DNA from: Chryseobacterium sp. G0162
GTDB lineage: Bacteria > Bacteroidota > Bacteroidia > Flavobacteriales > Weeksellaceae
Length of the DNA: 64,000 nt
Assembly: GCF_003815715.1 (NCBI RefSeq)
Contig: NZ_CP033922.1
Span: forward strand, 3,396,001-3,460,000
Direction: 5' to 3'
Positions 44,615-54,115 of this stretch are shown here, in pieces. The notes beneath the pieces are model-generated. The model worked only from the letters and a program-made list of their open reading frames with translations, made no database searches and had not been told where the DNA came from. Positions within the stretch are counted from its first letter, which is position 1. Each line of letters opens with the position of its first letter. The position numbers and the translations under genes were made by a program.

Positions 44615-45052
44615 ATGAAAAAAACTAAATTTTTGATCAGTTTTACTTTTCTGGCATTTCAGTTTTCCCATTCTCAAACTTTAACATTCAAATATGATTC
44701 AGGAGGGAATCAGGTCGTCAGAAAATACTGTGATGGATGTACTCACGTAGCAAAGTCCTCGGCAATTAAAAACAGTTCTATTGCAGAAGTTCCTAAAAAG
44801 CCATCAGAAATTAAAATATATCCCAATCCTACGAGGGATAAAGTAACGCTTATTTGGTCTGAAGAGACAGATCTGTTAATTCAAAAGATAGAATATGTTG
44901 CGTATAATTTTACACAAATCAGACCTTTAGAATTTAAAAGGGGTGAGATGAAGGCTATGATTGATTTGTCAAAAGAGCCTATAGGAATGTATGTTGTCGT
45001 ATTTCATCTGACGAACGGAGAAAAGTTAACTTATAAAATATTAAAAAACTAA
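44615..45052 (+). CDS. Small T9SS type A sorting-domain protein with a single YD-like motif
   Basis: The 145-residue protein starts at 44615 with signal MKKTKFLISFTFLAFQFSHSQ; the in-frame ATG at 44579 lies before the predicted transcription start. The mature part begins TLTFKYDSGGNQVVRKYCDGC, whose YDSGGN recalls the YD motif of RHS repeats. After a short linker it goes straight into a sorting domain (EIKIYPNPTRDKVTLIWS to LTYKILKN). There is no room for another domain. It is the first gene of the plus-strand RHS operon, 6 bp before the giant RHS gene. An anchor or adaptor for the RHS protein is a reasonable guess, not shown. Confidence 0.85.
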   Translation: MKKTKFLISFTFLAFQFSHSQTLTFKYDSGGNQVVRKYCDGCTHVAKSSAIKNSSIAEVPKKPSEIKIYPNPTRDKVTLIWSEETDLLIQKIEYVAYNFTQIRPLEFKRGEMKAMIDLSKEPIGMYVVVFHLTNGEKLTYKILKN

Positions 45053-45058
45053 TACAAT

Positions 45059-48000
45059 ATGAAAAAAAGATTTGTTTTCTTAATATTTTTATTTCTTACT
45101 TCGCTTCTGAGATCACAAAGCGTTGGAAAAACAGATGGCAACTTTTCAGTTTCGTTGGCCGGTGGGGCAAGCTATTCTGTCCCTATTAAAAATTTACCGG
45201 GCATAAAGGACATGGTGCCAAGCATCTCATTGGATTATTCAAATCAGTCGGGCAACGGGGTTGCAGGCTGGGGCTGGAATATTCAAGGTATATCTTCTAT
45301 TACAAGAGTATCCTCAACAAAATTTCATGACGGAGTTATTGATCCTATTGACTATGATAGCAGTGATAGATTTGCTTTGGATGGTCAAAGACTTATTTTG
45401 AAGACTGGAACTTATGGAGGAGATAATGCTGAATATCAAACAGAAAATTATTCAAATTTGAAAATTGTTTCCAAAGGCACTACTCCTGATGGACCTTCCT
45501 ATTTTATTGTTTATTATCCAAACGGAAATGTTGCTATTTATGGAAATGATGCGAATTCCAAAAATTCATTCGAATGGAAGATCAGCCAGATTGATGATGT
45601 TAAATATAACAGAATTGAATATGGTTATAGCAAGGAAGGAGCAAATACCATTTATTTATCAACTGTTAAATATGGAGGGAATCCGTCTGTAGGACAATAT
45701 ACTCCGGTTAACGAGATCAATTTTTATTATCAGAATAGTTCCCGCAATGAGCAGAATTATGTATATGATTCGAAATTTGTCTACTTAACCAAAAAATTGG
45801 AAAGAATTGAGGTTAAGGGTAACGGTCAATTATACAGAAAATATGGATTGACTTATGATGTAACCTCTCTAAATTACGAAAGGCTAACACAGATTAAAGA
45901 ATTTAATTCAGCAGGGGAATCTGTTGTTCCTATTATTTTTGAATATGATACAACAGTTAATGGGCTTACTAATAATTCCAGAACAGTGACAAATGTATCT
46001 CCTGCTTTTGACAATTCAAGCTGGAACTATGTTTCTGGCTATTTTGATAAAGATGGTGCCCTTGATTTTATGACCTATCCGGGTTCTAAAGATAAATTGT
46101 ATCGATTTAATTCGAGTACTTTATTAAATTCTTCGTCAAACATTTCGGGTAGTTTAATAAATGTTGAAAAATTCACTGATATTTTCTCAACAAAACTTGT
46201 TTTGGCTAATAATAAATTCTACGGTCTTGATGCATTGTCAACTGTTAGCAGCAATGGATCTATGATGTTACCTGATGAGATTGTTAAGGTTAATAACTAT
46301 ATTTCTAATACAACATATAATTCTTTAGATTTAACATTCTCAAATTCTTATACTTTTCCGACTGCGGAAAATTATGGATGCTTCATGGATAATCCTACCT
46401 ATTCGCGAATTCCGAAAAAATATATTTCAGGAGATTTTGATGGCGATGGGGTATCTGATATCTTAGCGATATCTTTTCCTTATTATACTTCTTATACAAC
46501 GAGTAACTGTGGCAACGGACCGGTTATTGATCCCGGAGATGGAAGCAATCCGTGTTGTACACAGAATAATTATAATAATATTTCTAATTTTTATTTCCTT
46601 AAATCTGATGCTAATAATACAGGCACTCAAGATCCATTATTTATCGGATCAAATAATATAATTACTTCTTCATCTAGGTTGTATGTTGCTGATTTTAATG
46701 GGGATGGGAAATCTGATCTTTATGTAGTGAACAATTTGAAAATTTCTGTTTTCAGTTTTGAAAACAATAGTTTTACTTTGCTGCATGAAACCAGTAATTC
46801 TTTCTATACACTAAGTAAGCCTATTTACTTAACTGATTTTAATGGTGATGGTAAAACGGACTTAATTACTCCTGATGCTAACGGAAGCTCAAATTGGATC
46901 ATTTTGGTTTCCAACGGAAAAACTTTCCAGCCTGGATATATTAATACAGGAATTACCTACTATGCTCCTCAGGTTATCAATACATGTTATCCAAATGGAT
47001 CCGGAGGTCAGTTATGTGGTTATATGCAGCAGGCATTTTATTATATATTTTCAGATATTAATGGCGATGGTAAAGCAGATGCTATTGTACATGATGTGCT
47101 TACTCCTTATAATTATCCACAGGGAGGACAATGGAATTATCCTTACAATCAGTATGGAGATAATTTTACCGTGAGAGATAAAGGAAGTATCAGATATAAT
47201 ATGGGTAATGATGCAAACGGGTTTCCTGCATTCTCCGCTTATATTGATAACTGGCAAAATAACTTTACAAATGGAGGAGCTACCAATAAAGGAACTCCGA
47301 TCTTTTTAAATAATCCGACTGCTACCAATCAGAACTTAGATTATGCTTTCTTTGGAGGAGATAAAATTAAATATGTGTCTTTCAAAAAAGATAACAGGGT
47401 AGATGTTGCTTTAAAGAGGATAAAAGAAAATGATATCCTAACGACAATAAACTACAGTCCCCTTCTGGATAATGGAAACGGAGTATATGCAGAAGATCAG
47501 GAAGAACTTTATCCTTATGCCAACATCAATAACTCCCTTTCTACCCAATTGGTAGCACAGGTTACGAAAAGTTTCAATGGGGAAAGCAAAATTCAGGATT
47601 ATAAGTACAAAGGAGCGGTTGTAAATTTTGAAGGAATTGGCTTTTTAGGATTTAAAGGAGTTGCTACTTCATCTGTGTATGGAGGAACGGTAACTCAGAA
47701 ATTGTGGACCGTGTCAAAACAAAGCCCTCAAAAACGTGGAGCTAATATTGAATCTTATCTTATTAATGGAAGTCCTAATTTTGATTCTCCAGCAAGTTTT
47801 GTAACAAAAACACGGAAGACATTTTCTTCAACATTGCTATCTAACAAAGTATTTGTCAATTTACCAACAGAGATACAGCAGATTGACAATCTGACAGGAG
47901 TTACAAAATATACATATTTTGATGTCTATGATGTTTATAATAACGCCACAAAGACCAGAGATGTCGCTGCAGGTGGCGAAAAAACAACCCTTCTTGAATT

Positions 48001-51000
48001 TGATAACAACCCTTCAGGAATCTCAAACCAGTATTTTATTGGAAGACAAACTAAAAAGACAGAAACTCAAACGTTAGGTTCCGAAACATTTTCAACCGAA
48101 CAATTGCTTTCTTATGCTAATAATCTGGTTTCTCAATTCAAGAAAAAAGGAAATGCTACAGATTTTATAACAGAAGATTATCAATATGATAATTATGGAA
48201 ATTTAATTCAGAAAACAATGTCTGCACCTAATATGACTGCGAGAGTTGAAAAAATGCAGTATGATGCCTCTGGACGATTCATCGTAAAGTCTACCAATAT
48301 TTTAGGTTTTGAAGATAAATTCAACTATAATTCTGCTTTCGGATTTTTACTATCGAAAACCAATCATCTTAATCAGACAGTATCTTATGAGCATGATGGT
48401 TGGCAAAAGAAAATAAAAGAAAGAGATATTTATAATAACGAAACCAACTTTACTTATGACTGGATCACATCCGGGGATTTTACTAATGGAATAAAAATTA
48501 AAGTTACTGAACCTACTGGTGCAACTAGTGAAACCTATAATGATGTATGGGGAAGAAAACGAGTGGAAAGAAAGTTGAGTTTAAATAATAAGTGGATTGA
48601 CATACGGACAGACTATAACATTTTTGATAAACCATATAGAGTTAGTAATCCATATTTTTCTACCGTAACACCATCTCAATGGATGGTGAGTGAATTTGAT
48701 GAATATAATAGAATCAAAAAAATGATTTTCCCAACAGGGAAGATAATAACCACTAGCTATAATGGCTTAAATGTTACAGTAGTTGAAGGAACAAAAACAC
48801 AGACCACAACAAGTGACGCCTGGGGAAATAAGATCAAATCCAGTGATAATGGCGGAACGGTTAATTATTCATATTTTGCCAATGGAGCATTAAAAAATTC
48901 AGATTATGGCGGATATGTCATAAAATTTGAACAGGATGGATGGGGAAGAAAAACAAAAATGTATGATCCGGCTGTAGGGGGATATTATACTTATGAATAT
49001 GATATTTTAGGACAACTTTTAAAAGAAGAAAATCCTAAAGGAAAAACATTTTTCACTTATGATCAGTTTGGAAGGCTTGTTCATAAGAAAATTGAAGGGG
49101 ATGCTACAGATATAGAAACAGATTATAATTACAATTCGCTAGGGCTTTTAGAGTCCGAGCTGGGAACTTCAAATGGTATTCCAAACACATTCAATTACCA
49201 ATATGATAATTACTATAGGTTTGCAGAAAAAGAAGAAGACAACGGTTTTGCGACATTTAAGAAAAATTATTCATATGATAATTTTGGAAGAATAAGCGAA
49301 GAATTTACTCAGACCCTGGTTAATTCTGTATCCAGCGAATTTAAGCATAAGAATTTTTATGCATCTTGTGGAGTTTTATATAGAATTACAGATGATGGAG
49401 ATAAATTAATATGGCAGCTTAACAAAACAAATGAAAAAGAAGACGCTTTAAATGCTCAGTTGGGTAATGGAACAGAAATAAATAATGAATATGATGGTAA
49501 TTTTTATCTTCATTCTATAAAACACTATAATAGCACCAGTGCAAATATTATTGAGAATATTTATAATTTTTCTGCTATGACCGGTACTTTGCAAAACAGA
49601 AACAGTACAGTGATTCAGGGAGGATGGTTAGAAAATTTCGAATATGATAATCAACAAAGACTTGTAGCTTGGACTAATCCCAACGGATCGCAATCACAGA
49701 CCTATGATGCCTACGGAAGAATAGACAACAATAGCAATGTGGGCGACTACAAATACGATGGCGTTAACAGATATAAAAAAGAAACCATTAATCTGAATCC
49801 TGTTGGTGATTCATATTACAGTGTAAACACTCTGCAGGAGGTCGAATATAATTCGTACAGAATGCCGACTGTAATAAAACAGGAAGGATACGAAATGGCT
49901 CACTTTAATTATAATATTCATCAAAAGAGATCGGCTGCAGATCAAGATTTTTATACTGATTTTTCTGTATATGGAAAAGGAAAAATCTATTCTGATGATA
50001 GCTCTGTTGAGATCATTAATTATAATTATTTAGGAAAGCCAAATGTTAATGCATTGGGGACCCGGATTATCACTTATATAGCTTATGATCCTTACACTGC
50101 TCCAGCTGTTTATATCAAAGATTTTAATGTTAATATGGATGTATTGAGTGAAGGAATACATTATCTTCATAGAGATTACCAGTCGACCATTTTAGCAATT
50201 TCAGATCAAAAGGGTAATGTTGAAGAACGAAGACATTTTGATCCATGGGGAAATCTTGTGTATTTAGAAAAGAACGGAAAGATAATTAATTTAAACAAAG
50301 TAGCTCCTGATTTAATGATTGAGCGTGGTTATACAGGACATGAGCATTTCTTTCAGGTTGGGTTGATACATATGAATGGAAGAATGTACGATCCTAGACT
50401 GCACACTTTCCTTTCTGTAGATAACTATATTCAGGATCCTTTTAATACCCAGAATTATAATCGATATGGATATGTACTGAATAATCCGTTAGCATATACA
50501 GATCCAAGTGGAGAACTGTTTTCATTTATTACTGCTATTTTTGATACATTTAAAAATATTTTCACTCATGGTGTCAATTTTAGTGATTATGACTATAGTA
50601 GAACTTCAAAAGCCTGGAAAATTGATATGGGCCTATTTAAAGGTAATTTCGGACAGATCCTGAGCAGATTTACATGGGAGTCTGATCAGTCAATGTTGGG
50701 ATACCTTTCCTCAGGATTCTATAATCTCTTCGGAGGAGTAAAAAGTGTTACTTACTATGATGGTGCAACAGCAGTAGAATCTTATAAACCAAATTGGGGT
50801 GGGTTTACACTTGGAAACTTTATAATTGGTGATAGAGGTTTACAGGCAGATCCCAACAATAGTTTATTCCAGCATGAGTATGGTCATTATTTACAAAGCC
50901 AGAAATTTGGTCTGTTCTATATGCAAAAGTTTGCGATACCAAGTTTCTTTGATACATTAAGCAAAAATAATCATACTTTACACTTTGCAGAACAGGATGC

Positions 51001-51226
51001 GAATTCAAGGGCTTTTACCTATTTTAATAAGCATGTTGAGAATTATAACGGCTGGGATAGAAGAAATGTAATCGTAGGATATGATTGGTCTAAATCGTAT
51101 AACGATATTGCAAATCAAATGGCCCTGTCCAATAATCTTACTCATCTGAAGTGGTATGATGCTGTATTATTTGCAACTTCAGGGTATGCGATTTCAGGAA
51201 TTTCTAATTATTTTATTAATAAATAA
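45059..51226 (+). CDS. Giant SpvB/FG-GAP/RHS protein with C-terminal HEYGH metallopeptidase-like domain
   Basis: The 2055-residue Sec-exported protein (signal MKKRFVFLIFLFLTSLLRSQ) has a SpvB-like N-terminus (about 25-300; VPSISLDYSNQSGNGVAGWG). FG-GAP calcium-type repeats follow (DFDGDGVSDIL about 458, DFNGDGKSDLY about 544, DFNGDGKTDL about 594, DINGDGKADA about 666), then a YD-repeat body. The RHS core lies at about 1700-1820 (DPWGNLVYLE, RGYTGHEHF, MNGRMYDPRLHTFLSVD, NPLAYTDPSGE). The roughly 235-residue tip has HEYGH at 1939-1943 and a later Glu in FAEQDANSRAF, the ligand pattern of a zinc metallopeptidase. This is the layout of Tc-like and polymorphic RHS toxins. A lipoprotein gene follows after 8 bp. 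Confidence 0.9.
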   Translation: MKKRFVFLIFLFLTSLLRSQSVGKTDGNFSVSLAGGASYSVPIKNLPGIKDMVPSISLDYSNQSGNGVAGWGWNIQGISSITRVSSTKFHDGVIDPIDYDSSDRFALDGQRLILKTGTYGGDNAEYQTENYSNLKIVSKGTTPDGPSYFIVYYPNGNVAIYGNDANSKNSFEWKISQIDDVKYNRIEYGYSKEGANTIYLSTVKYGGNPSVGQYTPVNEINFYYQNSSRNEQNYVYDSKFVYLTKKLERIEVKGNGQLYRKYGLTYDVTSLNYERLTQIKEFNSAGESVVPIIFEYDTTVNGLTNNSRTVTNVSPAFDNSSWNYVSGYFDKDGALDFMTYPGSKDKLYRFNSSTLLNSSSNISGSLINVEKFTDIFSTKLVLANNKFYGLDALSTVSSNGSMMLPDEIVKVNNYISNTTYNSLDLTFSNSYTFPTAENYGCFMDNPTYSRIPKKYISGDFDGDGVSDILAISFPYYTSYTTSNCGNGPVIDPGDGSNPCCTQNNYNNISNFYFLKSDANNTGTQDPLFIGSNNIITSSSRLYVADFNGDGKSDLYVVNNLKISVFSFENNSFTLLHETSNSFYTLSKPIYLTDFNGDGKTDLITPDANGSSNWIILVSNGKTFQPGYINTGITYYAPQVINTCYPNGSGGQLCGYMQQAFYYIFSDINGDGKADAIVHDVLTPYNYPQGGQWNYPYNQYGDNFTVRDKGSIRYNMGNDANGFPAFSAYIDNWQNNFTNGGATNKGTPIFLNNPTATNQNLDYAFFGGDKIKYVSFKKDNRVDVALKRIKENDILTTINYSPLLDNGNGVYAEDQEELYPYANINNSLSTQLVAQVTKSFNGESKIQDYKYKGAVVNFEGIGFLGFKGVATSSVYGGTVTQKLWTVSKQSPQKRGANIESYLINGSPNFDSPASFVTKTRKTFSSTLLSNKVFVNLPTEIQQIDNLTGVTKYTYFDVYDVYNNATKTRDVAAGGEKTTLLEFDNNPSGISNQYFIGRQTKKTETQTLGSETFSTEQLLSYANNLVSQFKKKGNATDFITEDYQYDNYGNLIQKTMSAPNMTARVEKMQYDASGRFIVKSTNILGFEDKFNYNSAFGFLLSKTNHLNQTVSYEHDGWQKKIKERDIYNNETNFTYDWITSGDFTNGIKIKVTEPTGATSETYNDVWGRKRVERKLSLNNKWIDIRTDYNIFDKPYRVSNPYFSTVTPSQWMVSEFDEYNRIKKMIFPTGKIITTSYNGLNVTVVEGTKTQTTTSDAWGNKIKSSDNGGTVNYSYFANGALKNSDYGGYVIKFEQDGWGRKTKMYDPAVGGYYTYEYDILGQLLKEENPKGKTFFTYDQFGRLVHKKIEGDATDIETDYNYNSLGLLESELGTSNGIPNTFNYQYDNYYRFAEKEEDNGFATFKKNYSYDNFGRISEEFTQTLVNSVSSEFKHKNFYASCGVLYRITDDGDKLIWQLNKTNEKEDALNAQLGNGTEINNEYDGNFYLHSIKHYNSTSANIIENIYNFSAMTGTLQNRNSTVIQGGWLENFEYDNQQRLVAWTNPNGSQSQTYDAYGRIDNNSNVGDYKYDGVNRYKKETINLNPVGDSYYSVNTLQEVEYNSYRMPTVIKQEGYEMAHFNYNIHQKRSAADQDFYTDFSVYGKGKIYSDDSSVEIINYNYLGKPNVNALGTRIITYIAYDPYTAPAVYIKDFNVNMDVLSEGIHYLHRDYQSTILAISDQKGNVEERRHFDPWGNLVYLEKNGKIINLNKVAPDLMIERGYTGHEHFFQVGLIHMNGRMYDPRLHTFLSVDNYIQDPFNTQNYNRYGYVLNNPLAYTDPSGELFSFITAIFDTFKNIFTHGVNFSDYDYSRTSKAWKIDMGLFKGNFGQILSRFTWESDQSMLGYLSSGFYNLFGGVKSVTYYDGATAVESYKPNWGGFTLGNFIIGDRGLQADPNNSLFQHEYGHYLQSQKFGLFYMQKFAIPSFFDTLSKNNHTLHFAEQDANSRAFTYFNKHVENYNGWDRRNVIVGYDWSKSYNDIANQMALSNNLTHLKWYDAVLFATSGYAISGISNYFINK

Positions 51227-51234
51227 TAAACTTT

Positions 51235-51666
51235 ATGAAAAATGTTATTCTTCTGCTAAGTACAATGATGATGCTTGTTTCTTGTGCATACAGCAACACT
51301 GAAAATAGCCACCAGGTAATAACGTTTGTAAACAAAACTCATAAAACTTTGTATGTGTTAAGTTCCTATGAATATCCTGATACAGGCGTTTATAAGCAAA
51401 GTCCCGATCCTAAACTGGGAGGATATAATAAGGTTGAAGCAGATCAGGCCACCCAAAATGTATTATCATCTAAAACATCGTATGAAAATCTGTATCATTC
51501 TTTAATACCATCCGGTGTTATGATGGTCTACGTTTTTGATGGATCTATTTTAGAGACGAAGGGATGGGATTATGTTAAAGCAAATAATCTCGTTTTGAAA
51601 CGATACGATCTTACATTACAGGATTTGAAAAATATGAATTGGGTAATAACCTATGATGGAAATTAG
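51235..51666 (+). CDS. Small lipoprotein, candidate immunity partner of the metallopeptidase RHS protein
   Basis: The 143-residue protein has lipoprotein signal MKNVILLLSTMMMLVSC (Cys about 17). The mature domain (VITFVNKTHKTLYVLSSYEY, then SLIPSGVMMVYVFD and a C-terminal NWVITYDG) is beta-rich; I do not recognise the family. It starts 8 bp after the RHS stop and is followed by a good terminator, so it is the last gene of a three-gene operon. Its position mirrors the lipoprotein at the end of the divergent RHS operon. Immunity to the metallopeptidase tip is inferred from position. Confidence 0.78.
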   Translation: MKNVILLLSTMMMLVSCAYSNTENSHQVITFVNKTHKTLYVLSSYEYPDTGVYKQSPDPKLGGYNKVEADQATQNVLSSKTSYENLYHSLIPSGVMMVYVFDGSILETKGWDYVKANNLVLKRYDLTLQDLKNMNWVITYDGN

Positions 51667-51697
51667 CATTTAATATTTTAGTAAAATAATAGTAACG

Positions 51698-51727
51698 AAG
51701 CACTTACAGAAATGTAGGTGCTTTTTT
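51698..51727 (+). terminator. Terminator of plus-strand RHS operon
   Basis: AGCACTTAC and GTAGGTGCT pair (one G-T wobble) around a six-base loop and are followed by six T. Confidence 0.8.
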
Positions 51728-51809
51728 ATTCATTTTTCAATTTAGAAACAACACTAATATAAAAATTAATATAACCAGATTGGGCTTTGTAATTTTTTTA
51801 AATCTATAA

Positions 51810-51842
51810 AAAACAAAAACCATCCTTAAAAAAGGATGGTTT
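51810..51842 (-). terminator. Terminator after tRNA-Gln
   Basis: On the minus strand ACCATCCTT and AAGGATGGT form a 9-bp perfect stem around four T and are followed by a T-rich tail. It starts 2 bp after the tRNA 3' end. Confidence 0.8.
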
Positions 51843-51843
51843 G

Positions 51844-51914
51844 TAGACCCACAGGGATTCGAACCCCGACTGACGGTACCAAAAACCGGAGTGCTACCGT
51901 TACACTATAGGTCT
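51844..51914 (-). tRNA. tRNA-Gln (anticodon UUG)
   Basis: The minus-strand sequence folds as a 71-nt cloverleaf. The acceptor is AGACCTA with TGGGTCT (one wobble), the D stem GTGT with GCAC, the anticodon stem CCGGT with ACCGT (outer C-U pair unpaired), the anticodon loop TTTTGGT giving UUG, and the T arm CGGGG-TTCGAAT-CCCTG. CCA is not encoded. It lies just downstream of the RHS island. Confidence 0.9.
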
Positions 51915-52082
51915 GTTTCGATGGTGCGAAATTATAGAATTTATTTTAAATACGAAAATCAAAATTAAAAAATTATGAACATAATAGGGGAGTAGCAGGC
52001 TTATTCGTTGATAGCCAAAGAATTATTTTTTGTGGAAATTTTCCAGAATCAGGAAGGTTTCTAATACTAAATAATAAAATCT

Positions 52083-52090
52083 TATCTTTG
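52083..52090 (+). promoter_or_regulatory. -7 box of der (TATCTTTG)
   Basis: TATCTTTG matches TAnnTTTG; no TTG lies at the best upstream distance. The roughly 75-nt leader contains a small hairpin (CTCCAAAAGTTGGAG, 52103-52117). Confidence 0.5.
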
Positions 52091-52171
52091 CAAAAAATTG
52101 GGCTCCAAAAGTTGGAGTAACCCATTAATAACTTATCCTTAGCACAGCAAAAGGATTATTAAACATTTTTT

Positions 52172-53482
52172 ATGTCAAATATTGTCGCAATCGTTGGACG
52201 TCCCAATGTAGGGAAATCCACGCTTTTTAACCGTTTATTAGAGAGAAGAGAGGCTATTGTAGATTCTACAGCCGGTGTAACCAGAGACCGTCACTACGGA
52301 AAATCTGACTGGAATGGAGTAGACTTTACGGTAATTGATACCGGAGGATATGATGTAGGCACCGATGATATCTTCGAAGAAGAGATCCGTAAACAGGTAC
52401 AATTAGCAGTAGATGAAGCTACTTCTATTATCTTTATGATGAATGTGGAAGAAGGGCTTACAGATACTGATCACGAAATTTACAGACTACTTAGAAGATC
52501 CAACAAGCCAATTTATATCGTTATCAATAAAGTAGATTCATCGAAAGAAGAACTTCCTGCAACAGAATTCTACCAATTAGGAATTGATAAATACTATACG
52601 CTTTCTTCTGCTACAGGTTCAGGAACAGGAGATCTATTGGATGATATTGTAAAGGATTTCCCAACTACAGAATATAAAGATCCTTTTGAAGGATTACCTA
52701 AAATCACGATCGCAGGTCGTCCAAATGTAGGAAAGTCTACAATGACCAATGCTTTATTGGATGTTGAAAGAAATATTGTAACCGATATTGCAGGAACTAC
52801 AAGAGACAGTATTCAAACTTTATATAATAAATTCGGTCACGAGTTTGTATTGGTAGATACAGCCGGAATGAGAAGGAAGTCTAAAGTAAATGAAGACTTG
52901 GAATTCTATTCCGTAATGAGATCAATCCGTTCTATTGAATATTCTGATGTTGTTATCATCATGGTAGATGCTACTCAGGGATGGGAATCTCAGGATATGA
53001 ATATCTTCGGATTAGCACAGAAAAACAGAAAAGGAATTGTTATTCTTGTGAACAAGTGGGATTTGATCGAAGACAAGCAAACCAATACAATGCGTGATTT
53101 CGAAAAATCAATCAAAGATAAAATTGGTCAGTTCCAGGATATTCCAATTCTATTCGTATCAGCTTTAACGAAGCAAAGAATCTTAAAAGCTGTAGAATTA
53201 GCAATGGAGGTTTATGAAGACCGTAAGAAGAAGATTAAAACTTCAAAATTGAATGAAGTGATGCTTCCTATTTTCGAAAATACACCACCACCTGCATTGA
53301 AAGGAAAATATATTAAAATTAAATATTGCGTTCAGCTTCCTACACCATCACCACAGTTTGTATTCTTCTGTAACCTGCCACAGTATGTGAAGGAACCATA
53401 CAAGAGATTTACTGAAAACCAGTTGAGAAAAGAATTCGGGTTTACCGGAGTTCCGATTGAAGTATATTTCAGACAAAAATAA
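52172..53482 (+). CDS. der: GTPase Der (EngA), ribosome biogenesis
   Basis: The 436-residue protein has two tandem GTPase domains. The first has P-loop GRPNVGKSTLFN (from residue 8), switch DTGG and NKVD. The second (from about 178) has GRPNVGKSTMTN, DTAGMRRKSK and NKWD. A C-terminal KH-like domain (about 355-436) follows. Der is needed for assembly of the 50S ribosomal subunit. It is a single gene with its own -7 box and a terminator. Confidence 0.98.
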   Translation: MSNIVAIVGRPNVGKSTLFNRLLERREAIVDSTAGVTRDRHYGKSDWNGVDFTVIDTGGYDVGTDDIFEEEIRKQVQLAVDEATSIIFMMNVEEGLTDTDHEIYRLLRRSNKPIYIVINKVDSSKEELPATEFYQLGIDKYYTLSSATGSGTGDLLDDIVKDFPTTEYKDPFEGLPKITIAGRPNVGKSTMTNALLDVERNIVTDIAGTTRDSIQTLYNKFGHEFVLVDTAGMRRKSKVNEDLEFYSVMRSIRSIEYSDVVIIMVDATQGWESQDMNIFGLAQKNRKGIVILVNKWDLIEDKQTNTMRDFEKSIKDKIGQFQDIPILFVSALTKQRILKAVELAMEVYEDRKKKIKTSKLNEVMLPIFENTPPPALKGKYIKIKYCVQLPTPSPQFVFFCNLPQYVKEPYKRFTENQLRKEFGFTGVPIEVYFRQK

Positions 53483-53503
53483 AAGAACAGTGTTTATCAT
53501 AAA

Positions 53504-53535
53504 AAAATCTGGTAGGTTTTCCTACTAGATTTTTA
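53504..53535 (+). terminator. Rho-independent terminator of der
   Basis: ATCTGGTAGG and CCTACTAGAT pair with one wobble around four T and are followed by TTTTATTTT. A-rich sequence on the left could let it work on the other strand too. Confidence 0.8.
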
Positions 53536-53601
53536 TTTTAAATGATACTTTAATATGATTGTTTACAATACTTTCCACAAAACAGAACTTTCTGCCTTTC
53601 A

Positions 53602-54084
53602 TTATAGCCATTTTTCATAAACGATTCTTACCGGACGATAACCCTGCGAAGCCAGCCAACGCTGCATCGTATCATTATTACAAAGTGTAAAGCGATATAT
53701 TTTTCGGATGGTATGATCAGAATATATCTCTTCAAATGCTTTATTAAGAGCTGAATAAATACCTTGCTTTCTGTATTCCTTTTTTACATATCCTTCAGAA
53801 ACATAGAGATCATCGCCTTCTCCCAGTTCAAAATTACTGTCATCTTTTTCATCAACATATCCAAACAGGAAACCTATGGCCTTTCCATCAGTTTCTGCAA
53901 TGAGAAAAGTACCCTTATTTTCTTCCTCACATTCTGCCATAAACCGGAGATAATTGTCCCGGATCTGACTCCAGTCGGCAGTGTTATTATTCATCTCTTT
54001 TTCAGAAATGTGAAGTTCTCCTACCAGTTCATCTACGATAGGCAAATTTTCAGTGATTTTAATTTTTTTGATGGAATAGTTCAT
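53602..54084 (-). CDS. GNAT-family N-acetyltransferase
   Basis: The 160-residue acetyltransferase of the GNAT fold has strand LIAETDGKAIGFLFGYVD, the acetyl-CoA loop YVKKEYRKQGIYSAL (R/Q-x-x-G type) and the C-terminal NNDTMQRWLASQGYRPVRIVYEK. The acceptor is unknown. It starts 31 bp after the stop codon of the Pls-type synthetase on the same strand, so it may acetylate the synthetase product for self-protection or tailoring; that is inference. Confidence 0.85.
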   Translation of the reverse strand: MNYSIKKIKITENLPIVDELVGELHISEKEMNNNTADWSQIRDNYLRFMAECEEENKGTFLIAETDGKAIGFLFGYVDEKDDSNFELGEGDDLYVSEGYVKKEYRKQGIYSALNKAFEEIYSDHTIRKIYRFTLCNNDTMQRWLASQGYRPVRIVYEKWL

Positions 54085-54115
54085 AATGATATTTTTTTAC
54101 CAAATTCCGGCTTAA

